Source: MGOM01 sp035455265
GTDB taxonomy: Bacteria; Chloroflexota; Anaerolineae; Anaerolineales; E44-bin32
DNA: 34,717 nucleotides
Direction of reading: 5' to 3'
NCBI GenBank assembly: GCA_035455265.1
Contig: DATIFK010000098.1
Coordinates: forward strand, 1 to 34,717
The notes beneath the pieces were generated by a model. The model was given only the letters and a program-made list of their open reading frames with translations, was not told where the DNA came from and searched no databases. Made by a program: the position numbers and the translations under genes. Below, piece by piece: positions 22,710 through 32,442 of this stretch (the first letter of the stretch is position 1; each line of letters begins with the position of its first letter).

Positions 22710-23483
22710 ATGCCTGAGGAGACGAACGCCAGCCACCGTCCGTCCGCCCGGCTCCGCGTCCTGGCGTCTGTCGGAGCGCTCCTCGTTTTGTTGGGAGTCT
22801 ATCTGCGCGCCTCGCCCTCGACGCCGGCAGCGCCGACCGCCAGCGACGAGCCGGGATTCGATGCCGCCCGGCAACGCATGGTCGACCTCGGCATCACACA
22901 CTGGGGGATCGACAACCAGGCCGTTCTGGATGCACTGCGAACGGTCCCGCGGCATCGCTTCGTTCCGGCGGAGTACCTCGATCAGGCGTACGAGGACCAT
23001 CCCCTGCCGATCGGCTTTGGACAGACCATCTCGCAGCCGTTCATCGTCGCGCTGATGACCCAGGAGTTGGAGCTCGAGCGAGGCGACCGCGTCCTGGAGA
23101 TCGGCACCGGCTCCGGCTATCAGGCCGCCATCCTGGCCGAGCTCGACGTCGATGTCTACACCGTCGAGGTCATCCGCGAGTTGGGCGACGCAGCCGCGGA
23201 CCGATTGGCGGATCTGGGCTATGCCGACGTCCAGGTGCGCGTGGCGGATGGCTACAACGGATGGCCCGAACACGCGCCCTACGACGCCATCATCGTGACG
23301 GCCGCGCCCGACCACGTGCCACAGCCTCTGTTGAGCCAGTTGTCCGACGGGGCGGTGATCGTCATCCCGGTGGGGCCGGCGGGCGGCTACCAGGAGTTGT
23401 GGAAGATTCGGCGCGTGGGTGAAGACTTCGAGACGCACAGCCTGGGCGGCGTCCGGTTTGTTCCTTTGGTTCACGAAGAATGA
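22710..23483 (+). CDS. pcm: Membrane-anchored protein-L-isoaspartate O-methyltransferase
   Basis: The 257-residue product has a full Pcm domain: AVLDALRTVPRHRFVPAEYL, YEDHPLPIGFGQTISQPFIVALM and the SAM-binding VLEIGTGSGYQAAIL. It methylates L-isoaspartyl residues so damaged proteins can return to L-aspartate. Unlike the usual cytosolic enzyme of about 210 residues, it has an extra N-terminal hydrophobic segment (about 15-33) followed by a Pro/Ala/Ser linker, a signal anchor or lipoprotein-like leader. An external location would leave it without SAM, so a cytoplasm-facing anchor or a peculiar topology must be considered. I chose the ATG at 22710, preceded by GGGAAGG; a GTG at 22677 is an alternative. 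TAGAAT at 22641-22646 may be its -10 box. Confidence 0.88.
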   Translation: MPEETNASHRPSARLRVLASVGALLVLLGVYLRASPSTPAAPTASDEPGFDAARQRMVDLGITHWGIDNQAVLDALRTVPRHRFVPAEYLDQAYEDHPLPIGFGQTISQPFIVALMTQELELERGDRVLEIGTGSGYQAAILAELDVDVYTVEVIRELGDAAADRLADLGYADVQVRVADGYNGWPEHAPYDAIIVTAAPDHVPQPLLSQLSDGAVIVIPVGPAGGYQELWKIRRVGEDFETHSLGGVRFVPLVHEE

Positions 23484-23491
23484 GGATCGCC

Positions 23492-23565
23492 AGTAGTCAG
23501 CGGTGAGGGGCCGGTGGTCCGTGGGTATTGGTCGCCGGCCACTGACCACTGATCACTGATCACTG
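23492..23565. repeat. Degenerate CACTGACCACTGATCACTGA repeat
   Basis: Between the converging pcm and spermidine-synthase-like genes, CAGTAGTCAGCGGTG-like words run into CCACTGACCACTGATCACTG at the right end, with the ATCACTG word repeated. The first part is a rough inverted match of the last part, so the tract can fold. It is the third copy of this repeat family in the window. Confidence 0.7.
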
Positions 23566-25920
23566 TCTTGTTCTCCGCTCGGGTGACGCCCACCACGCGA
23601 CGAGATACGCCACGCCGCCGGCCACGAGTGTCGCGCGCAGTCCGAAACTCAGCGAAACCATCGCGGCCAGGACGCCGGCCACCCCGGAGGCCGCGCCGTT
23701 GGCTGCCCACGCCAGCGGCACGATCCCGCCGTCTGTGGCGGCCAATCCGCGTGCGAACGGCACTCCCATGAACAGGCCGGGCGGACAGAGAATGGCCGCT
23801 GTGACGGCGAGCCGCGCCTCCATCGGCCAACCCTGAGCCTGGGAAAGAACCGATGGAAGACCCCACGCGATCAAGCCGAGGGTCATCATCAGAACCGGAA
23901 AGAGAATGCTGAGGCGCAGGCGTGTGGAGAGAAGGCTGCCGACCCCCGAGGCCAGAAGCAGGACCGTCAGCACCGCCGTCAGGGCAACCGCGGGGCGGTC
24001 GAGCAGGCGCGTCGCCTGTTGAACCAGGCTGACCTCAATCAGGAGATAGCCGAAACCGATGGCGGCGAAATACACAACGGGGCGCGAACCTGACGGAGGT
24101 GGCCGGGCCGTCGTGCGCAAGCGCCTCCACGGCACGGCCACAAGGGGGACCGAAACCGCCACGATCAGTCCCAGCAGCAGGACGAGGACGAGGAAGCCGC
24201 TCCCGCCGAACGGCTGCCAGGTACGGCCAAGCTCGGCCAGAATCTCCGGCGTCTGCCGCCATCGAAAGAACTGGAGGTAGAACGGTCGATCGTCCGTGGC
24301 GGGACGAATGTCCAACTCATAGGATCGGAGGGTCGCCTCTCGATCCTCGAGCAACGCGACGAACATCTCGTGGTAGACGTCGCGCGGCAGTTGATTGTGA
24401 CGATTCAGCTCGTCGGGTCGGAGCCCTGGCAGGTAGATGGGGTCGTAGCCGTTCTGGTTGAGAAACGCCCGAACGGTCGTGAGGTCCTGCGGCAGGAGCG
24501 TGGAGGGCGAGGCCATCAGGGTGGCCGTCCGCATCGAACGGAAGGCAAGGACGCGGCCGTTCAGAGGAGGCCGGCCGGGTCGGTCCGCCGCCGCGAGGAG
24601 GGTCGCCCAGGCGCGCGACTCGTCGCTCGGCGGCGTTCCCAACCAGCGCGTCACCATCAGCAGGCCGTCCGGCGTGAGACGGTCGAAGGCCTGCTGAAGG
24701 GCCTCGACCGTCAGGTCGTATTCTTCGTTCAGGCTGAACGCACCCGACCGGATCGGCCGGTCGGGGTCGCGCAGCGCGAACTCGATCACTTGGAACGGCC
24801 CCGCGCGAGCCGCCAGGGCCGAGCGGGTCGAGGTGGATACGATCGTCACGCGGCTGTTGAGGGCGATGGCGCCGCTCTGCTCGACGAAGGATCCGCGCAA
24901 CCGATCGGTCACCAGGGGCTCCTCGATCACGGCGGTCACGGAAGCCGCTCCCGAGGCGAGCGCCAGGCCGACCTCGGTGCCGGCGGCCGAACGGAGGAGA
25001 AGAGTCGAGGCGGAGGGGCGCAGGCGATACGCGAGATTGGATGGCAGGGCGGCCGCCAGAAGAGGCGCCGAGGGGGCATCCGGGTCGAGGGCCGTCAGAG
25101 GGTAGGGGCCTTCCCCATCCAGGAACACCCCAATCTGATGGGGAAGATCGAGCGTCGTGTTCAATCGCAAACCCGGAAAGATATGAAAGGCGTCGCTTTG
25201 GACGACGTCCAGCCTGGTGGTGGGGCTCCACGCGGTCTCGCGCAGGACGGAGCCGGGGGCCTGCAAGGCGGCGCGCAGTGGTTTGTACGGGGAGAGGCGC
25301 AGCGACCAGGCGGTGGGCAGGCGCGCGGCGGGGATGAGGCATGCCAGCGCGACGACTGCAGCGGTGACTCGTCTGTTCGGAACGGTAGAGAAGGTCGCGG
25401 CGGCGGCCGCCCCCAGGGAGGCGGCGACGAACACGACCGCTTCTCCAGAGGCCGCGCCGCCGACCCAAAGCGCCAGCGAGCCCCCAAGGGAACCGCCCAG
25501 CAGGCTGGCCGCATAGGGGAGCCGCGACTCCGTCCCGGCCATGGCGATCGCGGCGCAGGTCAGCCATCCGGAGAAGAAGAAAGGTGCTGCCGCCGACAGG
25601 ACGTACACGAGCAAGACGACAGCCTGGCGCCCGTCCCAAGCCAGGCTGTAGGAATCGAACGGCAGGACCTGGAGTACAGCGTAGGCGACCAGCGCCGCCA
25701 ATGCGAATCCCCACGCCGGAACGGCGAGGGTGCCTGGTCGGCGGCCGAGGCTGAGGTAGACACCGCCGGCGGCCAGGCCCAGCACAGCCAGGCTGATGAC
25801 CAGGAAGGCGAAGTGGTAAAACTGCTGAACGGCGAAGAGCCGGGTCAACCCGACTTCGTACGCCAGCGTGGCGCCAGAAAGAAGGGCCACGCCCAGGAAT
25901 GACGACCGGCGGGAGACCAT
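23560..25920 (-). CDS. Spermidine-synthase-like multi-helix membrane protein
   Basis: The 786-residue protein has a hydrophobic N-terminal part of about seven helices (1-210), beginning LGVALLSGATLAYEVGLTRLFAV. A soluble methyltransferase-like middle follows (about 230-560), and then a second group of about seven helices (570-780). The opening ATLAYEVGLTRLF is typical of the large spermine/spermidine synthase-like membrane proteins of environmental bacteria. In the middle, a Gly-poor motif (SAAGTEVGLALASGAASVTAVIEEP) resembles the SAM-binding site, and LNEEYDLTVEALQQAFDRLTPDG is retained. Aminopropyl transfer is not established for this group. It stands alone, facing pcm. The minus-strand pair TTCCGG and TAGAAT (25967-25939, 17 bp apart) is a possible promoter. 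Confidence 0.85.
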   Translation of the reverse strand: MVSRRSSFLGVALLSGATLAYEVGLTRLFAVQQFYHFAFLVISLAVLGLAAGGVYLSLGRRPGTLAVPAWGFALAALVAYAVLQVLPFDSYSLAWDGRQAVVLLVYVLSAAAPFFFSGWLTCAAIAMAGTESRLPYAASLLGGSLGGSLALWVGGAASGEAVVFVAASLGAAAAATFSTVPNRRVTAAVVALACLIPAARLPTAWSLRLSPYKPLRAALQAPGSVLRETAWSPTTRLDVVQSDAFHIFPGLRLNTTLDLPHQIGVFLDGEGPYPLTALDPDAPSAPLLAAALPSNLAYRLRPSASTLLLRSAAGTEVGLALASGAASVTAVIEEPLVTDRLRGSFVEQSGAIALNSRVTIVSTSTRSALAARAGPFQVIEFALRDPDRPIRSGAFSLNEEYDLTVEALQQAFDRLTPDGLLMVTRWLGTPPSDESRAWATLLAAADRPGRPPLNGRVLAFRSMRTATLMASPSTLLPQDLTTVRAFLNQNGYDPIYLPGLRPDELNRHNQLPRDVYHEMFVALLEDREATLRSYELDIRPATDDRPFYLQFFRWRQTPEILAELGRTWQPFGGSGFLVLVLLLGLIVAVSVPLVAVPWRRLRTTARPPPSGSRPVVYFAAIGFGYLLIEVSLVQQATRLLDRPAVALTAVLTVLLLASGVGSLLSTRLRLSILFPVLMMTLGLIAWGLPSVLSQAQGWPMEARLAVTAAILCPPGLFMGVPFARGLAATDGGIVPLAWAANGAASGVAGVLAAMVSLSFGLRATLVAGGVAYLVAWWASPERRTRQ

Positions 25921-25988
25921 CGGTTCCTTCGCAACGCGATTCTAGACCCGTGACCCGCGCCCCGGAAGACGGCGCGAGCGGAGGCGAC

Positions 25989-26459
25989 ATGGACAACATC
26001 ATCGTCATGGGCGAACAGAAGAACATCGCCCTGGTGGCGCACGATAACCGCAAGAAGGACCTGCTCGAATGGGCGCGGTTCAACCGCGGCTCCCTCTCGC
26101 AGCACACGCTGTTCGCCACCGGAACGACCGGCGCCATACTCGAGGAGGCGCTGGAGATGCCCGTGATTCGCCTCTTCCACGGCCCACTGGGCGGCGATCA
26201 GCAAATCGGGGCAAGAATCGCCGAGAACGTCATTGACGTGTTGGTCTTCTTCTGGGACCCTCTCGAGCCGTTGCCCCACGATCCCGACGTCAAAGCTCTG
26301 CTGCGCATTGCCGTTCTGTACAACATCCCGACAGCCTGCAATCGCGCTACGGCCGACTTCCTGATCTCCTCGCCGCTCATGACGCGGTCCTACGAACGGA
26401 TTCAGATCGATTACCGCGCTCAGATGGCCGCCAGGCCGCTTGGGCCGGCTATGGAGTAG
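25989..26459 (+). CDS. mgsA: Methylglyoxal synthase
   Basis: The 156-residue protein matches methylglyoxal synthase closely: IALVAHDNRKKDLLEW, LFATGTTG, HGPLGGDQQIGARIAEN and VFFWDPLEPLPHDPDVKALLRIAVLYNIPTACNRATADFL. The catalytic Asp corresponds to D70 in GGDQQ, with H97 and D100 in PHDPD. The enzyme converts dihydroxyacetone phosphate to methylglyoxal and phosphate, a bypass of lower glycolysis used under phosphate limitation or sugar excess. GGAGG lies about five bases before the ATG at 25989. The frame is open for 30 codons further upstream, but those residues do not fit the family. The gene is divergent from the spermidine-synthase-like gene. Confidence 0.97.
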   Translation: MDNIIVMGEQKNIALVAHDNRKKDLLEWARFNRGSLSQHTLFATGTTGAILEEALEMPVIRLFHGPLGGDQQIGARIAENVIDVLVFFWDPLEPLPHDPDVKALLRIAVLYNIPTACNRATADFLISSPLMTRSYERIQIDYRAQMAARPLGPAME

Positions 26460-26760
26460 GTCGGCTCCTGCGTCATTGCTCGACCGGCTTGCACGGCGCG
26501 AGCAGGAAGTGCTTGTCCTGACCGCCGGGCTAGGCTATAGTTGGCCCCGCGGTGAGCGTGGGGATCGTCCGTCGGGTCCCGACCCAAGCTCCACAGTTGA
26601 ATTCGGTCATGGTAGGAGACGCACGTGCGCTTGAGGCGCATCGTCTGCGCGTCGTCCTGGTTGCCCGGGGATGACCCCGACCGGCGCACGGCCGGCGGCG
26701 GGGCCGACGCACGAACCGGGAGGCCATCCGGCATCCATCACCATCTCGAGGAGGTCAAGG
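26460..26760 (+). promoter_or_regulatory. Intergenic leader with promoter, possible 21-codon ORF and hairpin
   Basis: TTGTCC (26513-26518) and TATAGT (26536-26541), 17 bp apart, form a good promoter with a start near 26548. The roughly 210-nt leader that follows contains a GTCGG-GTC-CCGAC hairpin near 26570 and a 21-codon ORF (26609-26674) without a clear SD. A CCCCG-CCGGC/GCCGG-CGGGG hairpin lies at 26675-26703. A TGCTCG/CGAGCA inverted repeat at 26477-26504 may end mgsA transcription. Confidence 0.45.
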
Positions 26761-27243
26761 ATGGGGCATCGTGAGGATTTGCTGAAGCTGTTTCACCTCG
26801 GACCCGAGGATCTGGAGGCGAACCGGGCGGGCAAGCTGAGCCCGCGCCAGGCGCGCTCCCTCCGGCAGAGCGGAGTCCGGAATCTGCTGGGATCGCTGTT
26901 GATCGGGGTGATCCTCGCGGCGATCCTCTTCCTGGTGGCCAACAAACCGCTCGTGCCGGCGCAGTGGATCACCGCGGCGGTGCTGGCCGGCATCGCCCTG
27001 ATCGTCGGGTACGTCGACTACAACCGGACGCGCCTGGCCGCGGCCGAGGCGCGCGTCGAGATCCTGAGCGGACCCGCCCGCGTACAGATGCGCCGCCGCG
27101 AGGGCGTCTTCTTCAACATCGCCGGCCGCTCCCTCAAGCTCCCCGTCCACTTCTGGAACGTGAAGAACGATGCCCCCTACCGGGTCTACGTCGCGCCTCG
27201 GGCCAATCGGATCGTCGCCATCGAGCCCGACGGCTGGGACTGA
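26761..27243 (+). CDS. Two-helix membrane protein of unknown function
   Basis: The 160-residue protein begins with a charged cytoplasmic segment (MGHREDLLKLFHLGPEDLEA). Two adjacent helices follow at about 41-60 and 68-86, and then a soluble C-terminal domain of about 70 residues (VEILSGPARVQMRRREGVFF through YRVYVAPRANRIVAIEP). That domain looks beta-rich and ends in a pattern seen in small membrane proteins whose C-terminal part packs at the cytoplasmic face. I do not recognise a named family. GAGGAGG lies about six bases before the ATG at 26761. An in-frame ATG at 26671 overlaps the stop of the small upstream ORF, so a longer form is possible. The gene faces clpB, with a palindrome between them. 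Confidence 0.65.
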   Translation: MGHREDLLKLFHLGPEDLEANRAGKLSPRQARSLRQSGVRNLLGSLLIGVILAAILFLVANKPLVPAQWITAAVLAGIALIVGYVDYNRTRLAAAEARVEILSGPARVQMRRREGVFFNIAGRSLKLPVHFWNVKNDAPYRVYVAPRANRIVAIEPDGWD

Positions 27244-27297
27244 CCCTCACCCCAACGCCTCTCCCGCCAGTCGGGAGAGGGGGCGAGGGTGAGGGTC
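27242..27297. terminator. Palindromic CCCTCACCCC repeat between converging genes
   Basis: CCCTCACCCC (27244-27253) and the following CCTCTCCCG pair with CGGGAGAGG and GGGTGAGGG, ending near 27295, around a short loop. The element begins at the stop codon of the two-helix protein and ends three bases before the clpB stop, so it probably terminates transcription from both sides. A diverged element of the same family is at 34617-34690. Confidence 0.7.
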
Positions 27298-27299
27298 GT

Positions 27300-29894
<2,595 letters not shown>

Positions 29895-30200
29895 GTCGCC
29901 ACCCCCGGATGCCAAACGGCGGCCCACCGGGTGAACCCGGTGGCCGCATTCAGTGTAACGCGGGGGACATTAGACCGCCGTCAGCAGGGGATCGGCGCCA
30001 GGTCAGCGGCCGGCCCGCACGGGTGAGAGTGAAAGTTGTGGCCCGACGGAACTGAGGATGCGGACTCGGCCACACGTCCCCGGCAGGGCCATGACCTTTG
30101 GGGTCCGCCGTTAACGCGTCTCCAACACAGCGCCGACCATCGTCTGACGCGCTCCGGCTAGTGTAGCGGATATCGACATGGTATGTCATGGAGGACACCG
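29895..30200. promoter_or_regulatory. Shared clpB/hsp20 control region with hairpin in the clpB leader
   Basis: The 306-bp divergent region has no CIRCE element (TTAGCACTC-N9-GAGTGCTAA) that I can find. A stem at about 29919-29947 (CACCGGG-TGAA-CCCGGTG, extended by GCGG/CCGC) lies in the clpB 5' leader, about 25 bases before the ATG. TACACT (29957-29952, minus) is a possible clpB -10. Before hsp20, GACAT-GGT-ATGTC (30175-30187) is a short palindrome next to the SD. Confidence 0.45.
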
Positions 30201-30602
30201 ATGTTGACCTACTTCATTCGTCGCCCGTCGCTCTCGGCCTGGTTCGACGCCGACCGGCTTTCGGGCTTCAGCGGCGGCAGCCGTCTACCCGTCGATCTGC
30301 ATGAAGACGCGGACGCGTTCGAGCTGACGGCACTCGTCCCGGGCCTCAAGGCCTCGGACATCGAGATCGAGGTCGAGGAAGACGTCCTGACGCTGCGCGG
30401 CAAGTCGCCCGAGCGTGAGGACGGGCAGGGCGAGTACCTGCTGCGCGAGATCGGCGCCCCGACGTTCGAGCGGCGCCTGCGACTGCCGGCGGCCGTCGAT
30501 GCCGCCAAGGCCGAAGCTTCGGTCGAGAATGGGATGCTCAAGCTGCGTATCCCGAAGGCCGAGGAAGCCCGGCCGAAGATGATCCCGGTCCAGGCTCGCT
30601 AA
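30201..30602 (+). CDS. Small heat-shock protein, Hsp20/alpha-crystallin family
   Basis: The 133-residue protein has a short N-terminal arm and an alpha-crystallin domain from about 35 to 125. It shows LPVDLHEDADAFELTALVPGLKASDIEIEVEEDVLTLRGK and ends with VENGMLKLRIPKAE, matching the conserved strand and (A/V)xxxNGxLxIxxPK signature. A short tail PKMIPVQAR carries the I-x-V motif used for oligomer assembly. It is a holdase that keeps unfolded proteins available to ClpB-DnaK. The ATG at 30201 has GGAGG seven bases upstream; an ATG at 30183 in the same frame is a poorer choice. Confidence 0.96.
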   Translation: MLTYFIRRPSLSAWFDADRLSGFSGGSRLPVDLHEDADAFELTALVPGLKASDIEIEVEEDVLTLRGKSPEREDGQGEYLLREIGAPTFERRLRLPAAVDAAKAEASVENGMLKLRIPKAEEARPKMIPVQAR

Positions 30603-30615
30603 CCCTTCGACTTCG

Positions 30616-30638
30616 GGTGTCGAGCTTCGCTCGGCACC
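30616..30638 (+). terminator. Terminator-like hairpin after hsp20
   Basis: GGTGTCGAGC (30616-30625) pairs with GCTCGGCACC (30629-30638), including one G-T wobble, around a TTC loop. TCTGCT follows. The T-run is weak, but position just past the hsp20 stop supports a terminator. Confidence 0.55.
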
Positions 30639-30649
30639 TCTGCTCAGGG

Positions 30650-30678
30650 TACAATGGGCGGCATCCGCCGCCCATTGT
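30650..30678 (+). promoter_or_regulatory. Perfect 12-bp hairpin overlapping a TACAAT box before the rhomboid gene
   Basis: ACAATGGGCGGC (30651-30662) pairs perfectly with GCCGCCCATTGT (30667-30678) around ATCC. TACAAT at 30650-30655 would be the -10 box, and the predicted start lies within the hairpin. It could be an operator for the rhomboid gene or a terminator for hsp20. Confidence 0.45.
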
Positions 30679-30702
30679 GATTCTCCCCCAGAGGCATCCC
30701 GC

Positions 30703-31398
30703 TTGTTTCCGCTGCGCGACACGGTGCGGGCGCGATCTTTCCCGGTCGTCAACTGGATCATCCTGGCGGCCAACGTCCTCGTATTCATCCTGATGTCGTC
30801 CGGCGGTGCGGCCCGCTTTGAACGCCTGACCCAGACCTACGCGCTGATCCCCGCCCAGTTGTCGCTGGCCCGCCCGGCCACCTGGGCCGGTCTGTTCACC
30901 TCGATGTTCATGCATGGCTCGTGGTTCCATCTGCTGAGCAACATGTGGACGCTGTACATCTTTGGCGACAACGTCGAGGACCGGATGGGTTCGGCGCGCT
31001 ATCTGCTCTTCTACCTCCTGGCGGGCTTGGCCGCCGGGTTGGTTCAGGTCTACTTCGCGCCCGGGTCCACCATCCCGACGATCGGCGCCAGCGGGGCGAT
31101 CGCCGGCGTTCTGGGGGCCTACCTGCTGCTGTTCCCAAGCAGCCGGGTGACGACGCTGATCCTGCTCTTCATCTTCCCCTGGTTCGTCGAGATTCCGGCG
31201 GTCTTCTTCCTGGGGCTGTGGTTCTTGTCGCAGTTGTCCTCGGGGCTGATGGCCCTCGGCGCCGCCGGGAACTTCGGGGGCATCGCCTGGTGGGCGCACG
31301 TCGGCGGGTTCCTTTTCGGAATGGCGACCGTCTACCTGTTCGCGCGTCGCCCGCGGGCCTTTGTCCGCTGGTATCCCGACGAGCACTGGCCATGGTGA
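30703..31398 (+). CDS. Rhomboid-family intramembrane serine protease
   Basis: The 231-residue protein has six or seven helices. The catalytic nucleophile is S130 in IGASGAIAGVLGAY and the general base is H199 in WWAHVGGFLFG. H76 and N80 in HGSWFHLLSNMWTLYIFG line the oxyanion pocket, and the L1 loop begins near VEDRMG. It cleaves helices of other membrane proteins within the bilayer. The start is a TTG at 30703; AGAGG lies upstream, and the residues after it (FPLRDTVRARSFPVVNW) are the usual rhomboid N-terminus. The stop codon is the first base group of the 44-bp repeat array. A membrane serine protease of another class follows, so the two form a proteolytic neighbourhood. Confidence 0.95.
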   Translation: MFPLRDTVRARSFPVVNWIILAANVLVFILMSSGGAARFERLTQTYALIPAQLSLARPATWAGLFTSMFMHGSWFHLLSNMWTLYIFGDNVEDRMGSARYLLFYLLAGLAAGLVQVYFAPGSTIPTIGASGAIAGVLGAYLLLFPSSRVTTLILLFIFPWFVEIPAVFFLGLWFLSQLSSGLMALGAAGNFGGIAWWAHVGGFLFGMATVYLFARRPRAFVRWYPDEHWPW

Positions 31399-31568
31399 CC
31401 CCCATGCCAACTTCAATCCGCACCAAGGAGGCATGGGGGTGACCCCCATGCCAACTTCAATCCGCACTAAGGAGGCATGGGCGTGACCCCCATGCCAACT
31501 TCAATCCGCACTAAGGAGGCATGGGGGTGACCCCCAGGCTAACATTCGTCCGCAGAAGAGGCATGGGG
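31395..31568. repeat. Four-copy 44-bp tandem palindromic repeat array
   Basis: Units begin at 31395, 31439, 31483 and 31527; the first three are 44 bp and the diverged last is 42 bp. In each regular unit CCCCCATGCC pairs with GGCATGGGGG (first copy 31399-31408 with 31430-31439) around a 21-nt loop containing AATCCGCAC. Unit junctions read GGGGGTGACCCCC. The array starts at the rhomboid stop codon and ends 22 bp before the next start codon. Confidence 0.93.
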
Positions 31569-31590
31569 GTGAGGGAACTGGAGGGCGTCG

Positions 31591-32442
31591 ATGCAGGTGA
31601 CTGATCTGCTGTGGGTCTTCCTCATCATCATCTCGATCCAGCCCATCATCCGCCAGCGCATTCTGGAGTCGGCGCGCGTGCGCATGCTGCGCGAGCTCGA
31701 ACATCTGCGCAACAGCCGCGTCATCGTGCTGATCCACCGGCAGGAAACGCTGTCGCTGCTCGGCTTCCCGGTGGCGCGCTACATCGACATTCAGGATTCG
31801 GAAGACATCCTGCGGGCGATCAAACTGACCGACGACCACGTACCGATCGACCTGATCCTGCACACCCCGGGCGGGCTGGTGTTGGCGGCGGAACAGATCG
31901 CCTACGCCCTGTGCAAACACCCGGCCAAGGTGACGGTGCTGGTGCCCCACTATGCCATGTCGGGCGGCACGCTGGTCGCCCTGGCCGCCGACGAGATCAT
32001 CATGGACGACAACGCGGTGATCGGACCGGTCGATCCGCAGATCGGCCAGTTCCCGGCGCCGTCGATCCTGAAGGCCGTCGAGCAGAAGAACGTCAACGCC
32101 CTCGACGATGAAACCCTGATCCTGGCCGACATGGCTCGCAAGGCCATCGACCAGGTGCGCAACACCCTCAAGCGGATCGTCGGCGACCGCCTGCCGCCGG
32201 ACAAGGCCGAGACCATCGCCGACACCCTGACCAGCGGCCATTGGACTCACGACTATCCGATCAGCGTCGACGAGGCGCGGTCGATGGGGTTGTCGATCTC
32301 GACCGAGATGCCGGAACAGGTGTACCGTTTGATGAGCCTTTACCCGCAGACCTCCCAACGTCGACCTTCGGTGGAGTACATCCCCATGCCCTATGCCCCG
32401 CGACCGCGGCCGCCCGCCGGCGGCCGGCCGGAGACGGCCTGA
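31591..32442 (+). CDS. SDH/SppA-like membrane-anchored serine protease (ClpP fold)
   Basis: The 283-residue protein has one N-terminal helix (about 4-20) and a ClpP-type fold that matches the serine dehydrogenase proteinase family (PF01972-like). ILHTPGG (90-95) supplies the oxyanion loop. Ser124 in VPHYAMSGGTLVALAADEI is the probable nucleophile. A downstream segment, DDNAVIGPVDPQIG, is conserved in the family. The catalytic domain would face the cytoplasm or the outside depending on topology, and I cannot settle that. The C-terminal 40 residues are Pro/Arg-rich. GGAGG lies seven bases before the ATG. Its stop overlaps the next start (TGATG), so it is coupled to the HhH/coiled-coil gene. The substrate is unknown. 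Confidence 0.9.
   Translation: MQVTDLLWVFLIIISIQPIIRQRILESARVRMLRELEHLRNSRVIVLIHRQETLSLLGFPVARYIDIQDSEDILRAIKLTDDHVPIDLILHTPGGLVLAAEQIAYALCKHPAKVTVLVPHYAMSGGTLVALAADEIIMDDNAVIGPVDPQIGQFPAPSILKAVEQKNVNALDDETLILADMARKAIDQVRNTLKRIVGDRLPPDKAETIADTLTSGHWTHDYPISVDEARSMGLSISTEMPEQVYRLMSLYPQTSQRRPSVEYIPMPYAPRPRPPAGGRPETA

Noticed and set aside
24317..26137. 606-codon frame on the minus strand in another phase over the spermidine-synthase-like gene
   Set aside because: Arg/Pro/Gly-rich translation without helices or motifs. The 786-residue frame has clear membrane segments and family patterns.
31395..31568. CRISPR array
   Set aside because: The whole 44-bp unit is repeated including the loop, with no unique spacers, and no cas genes are present.
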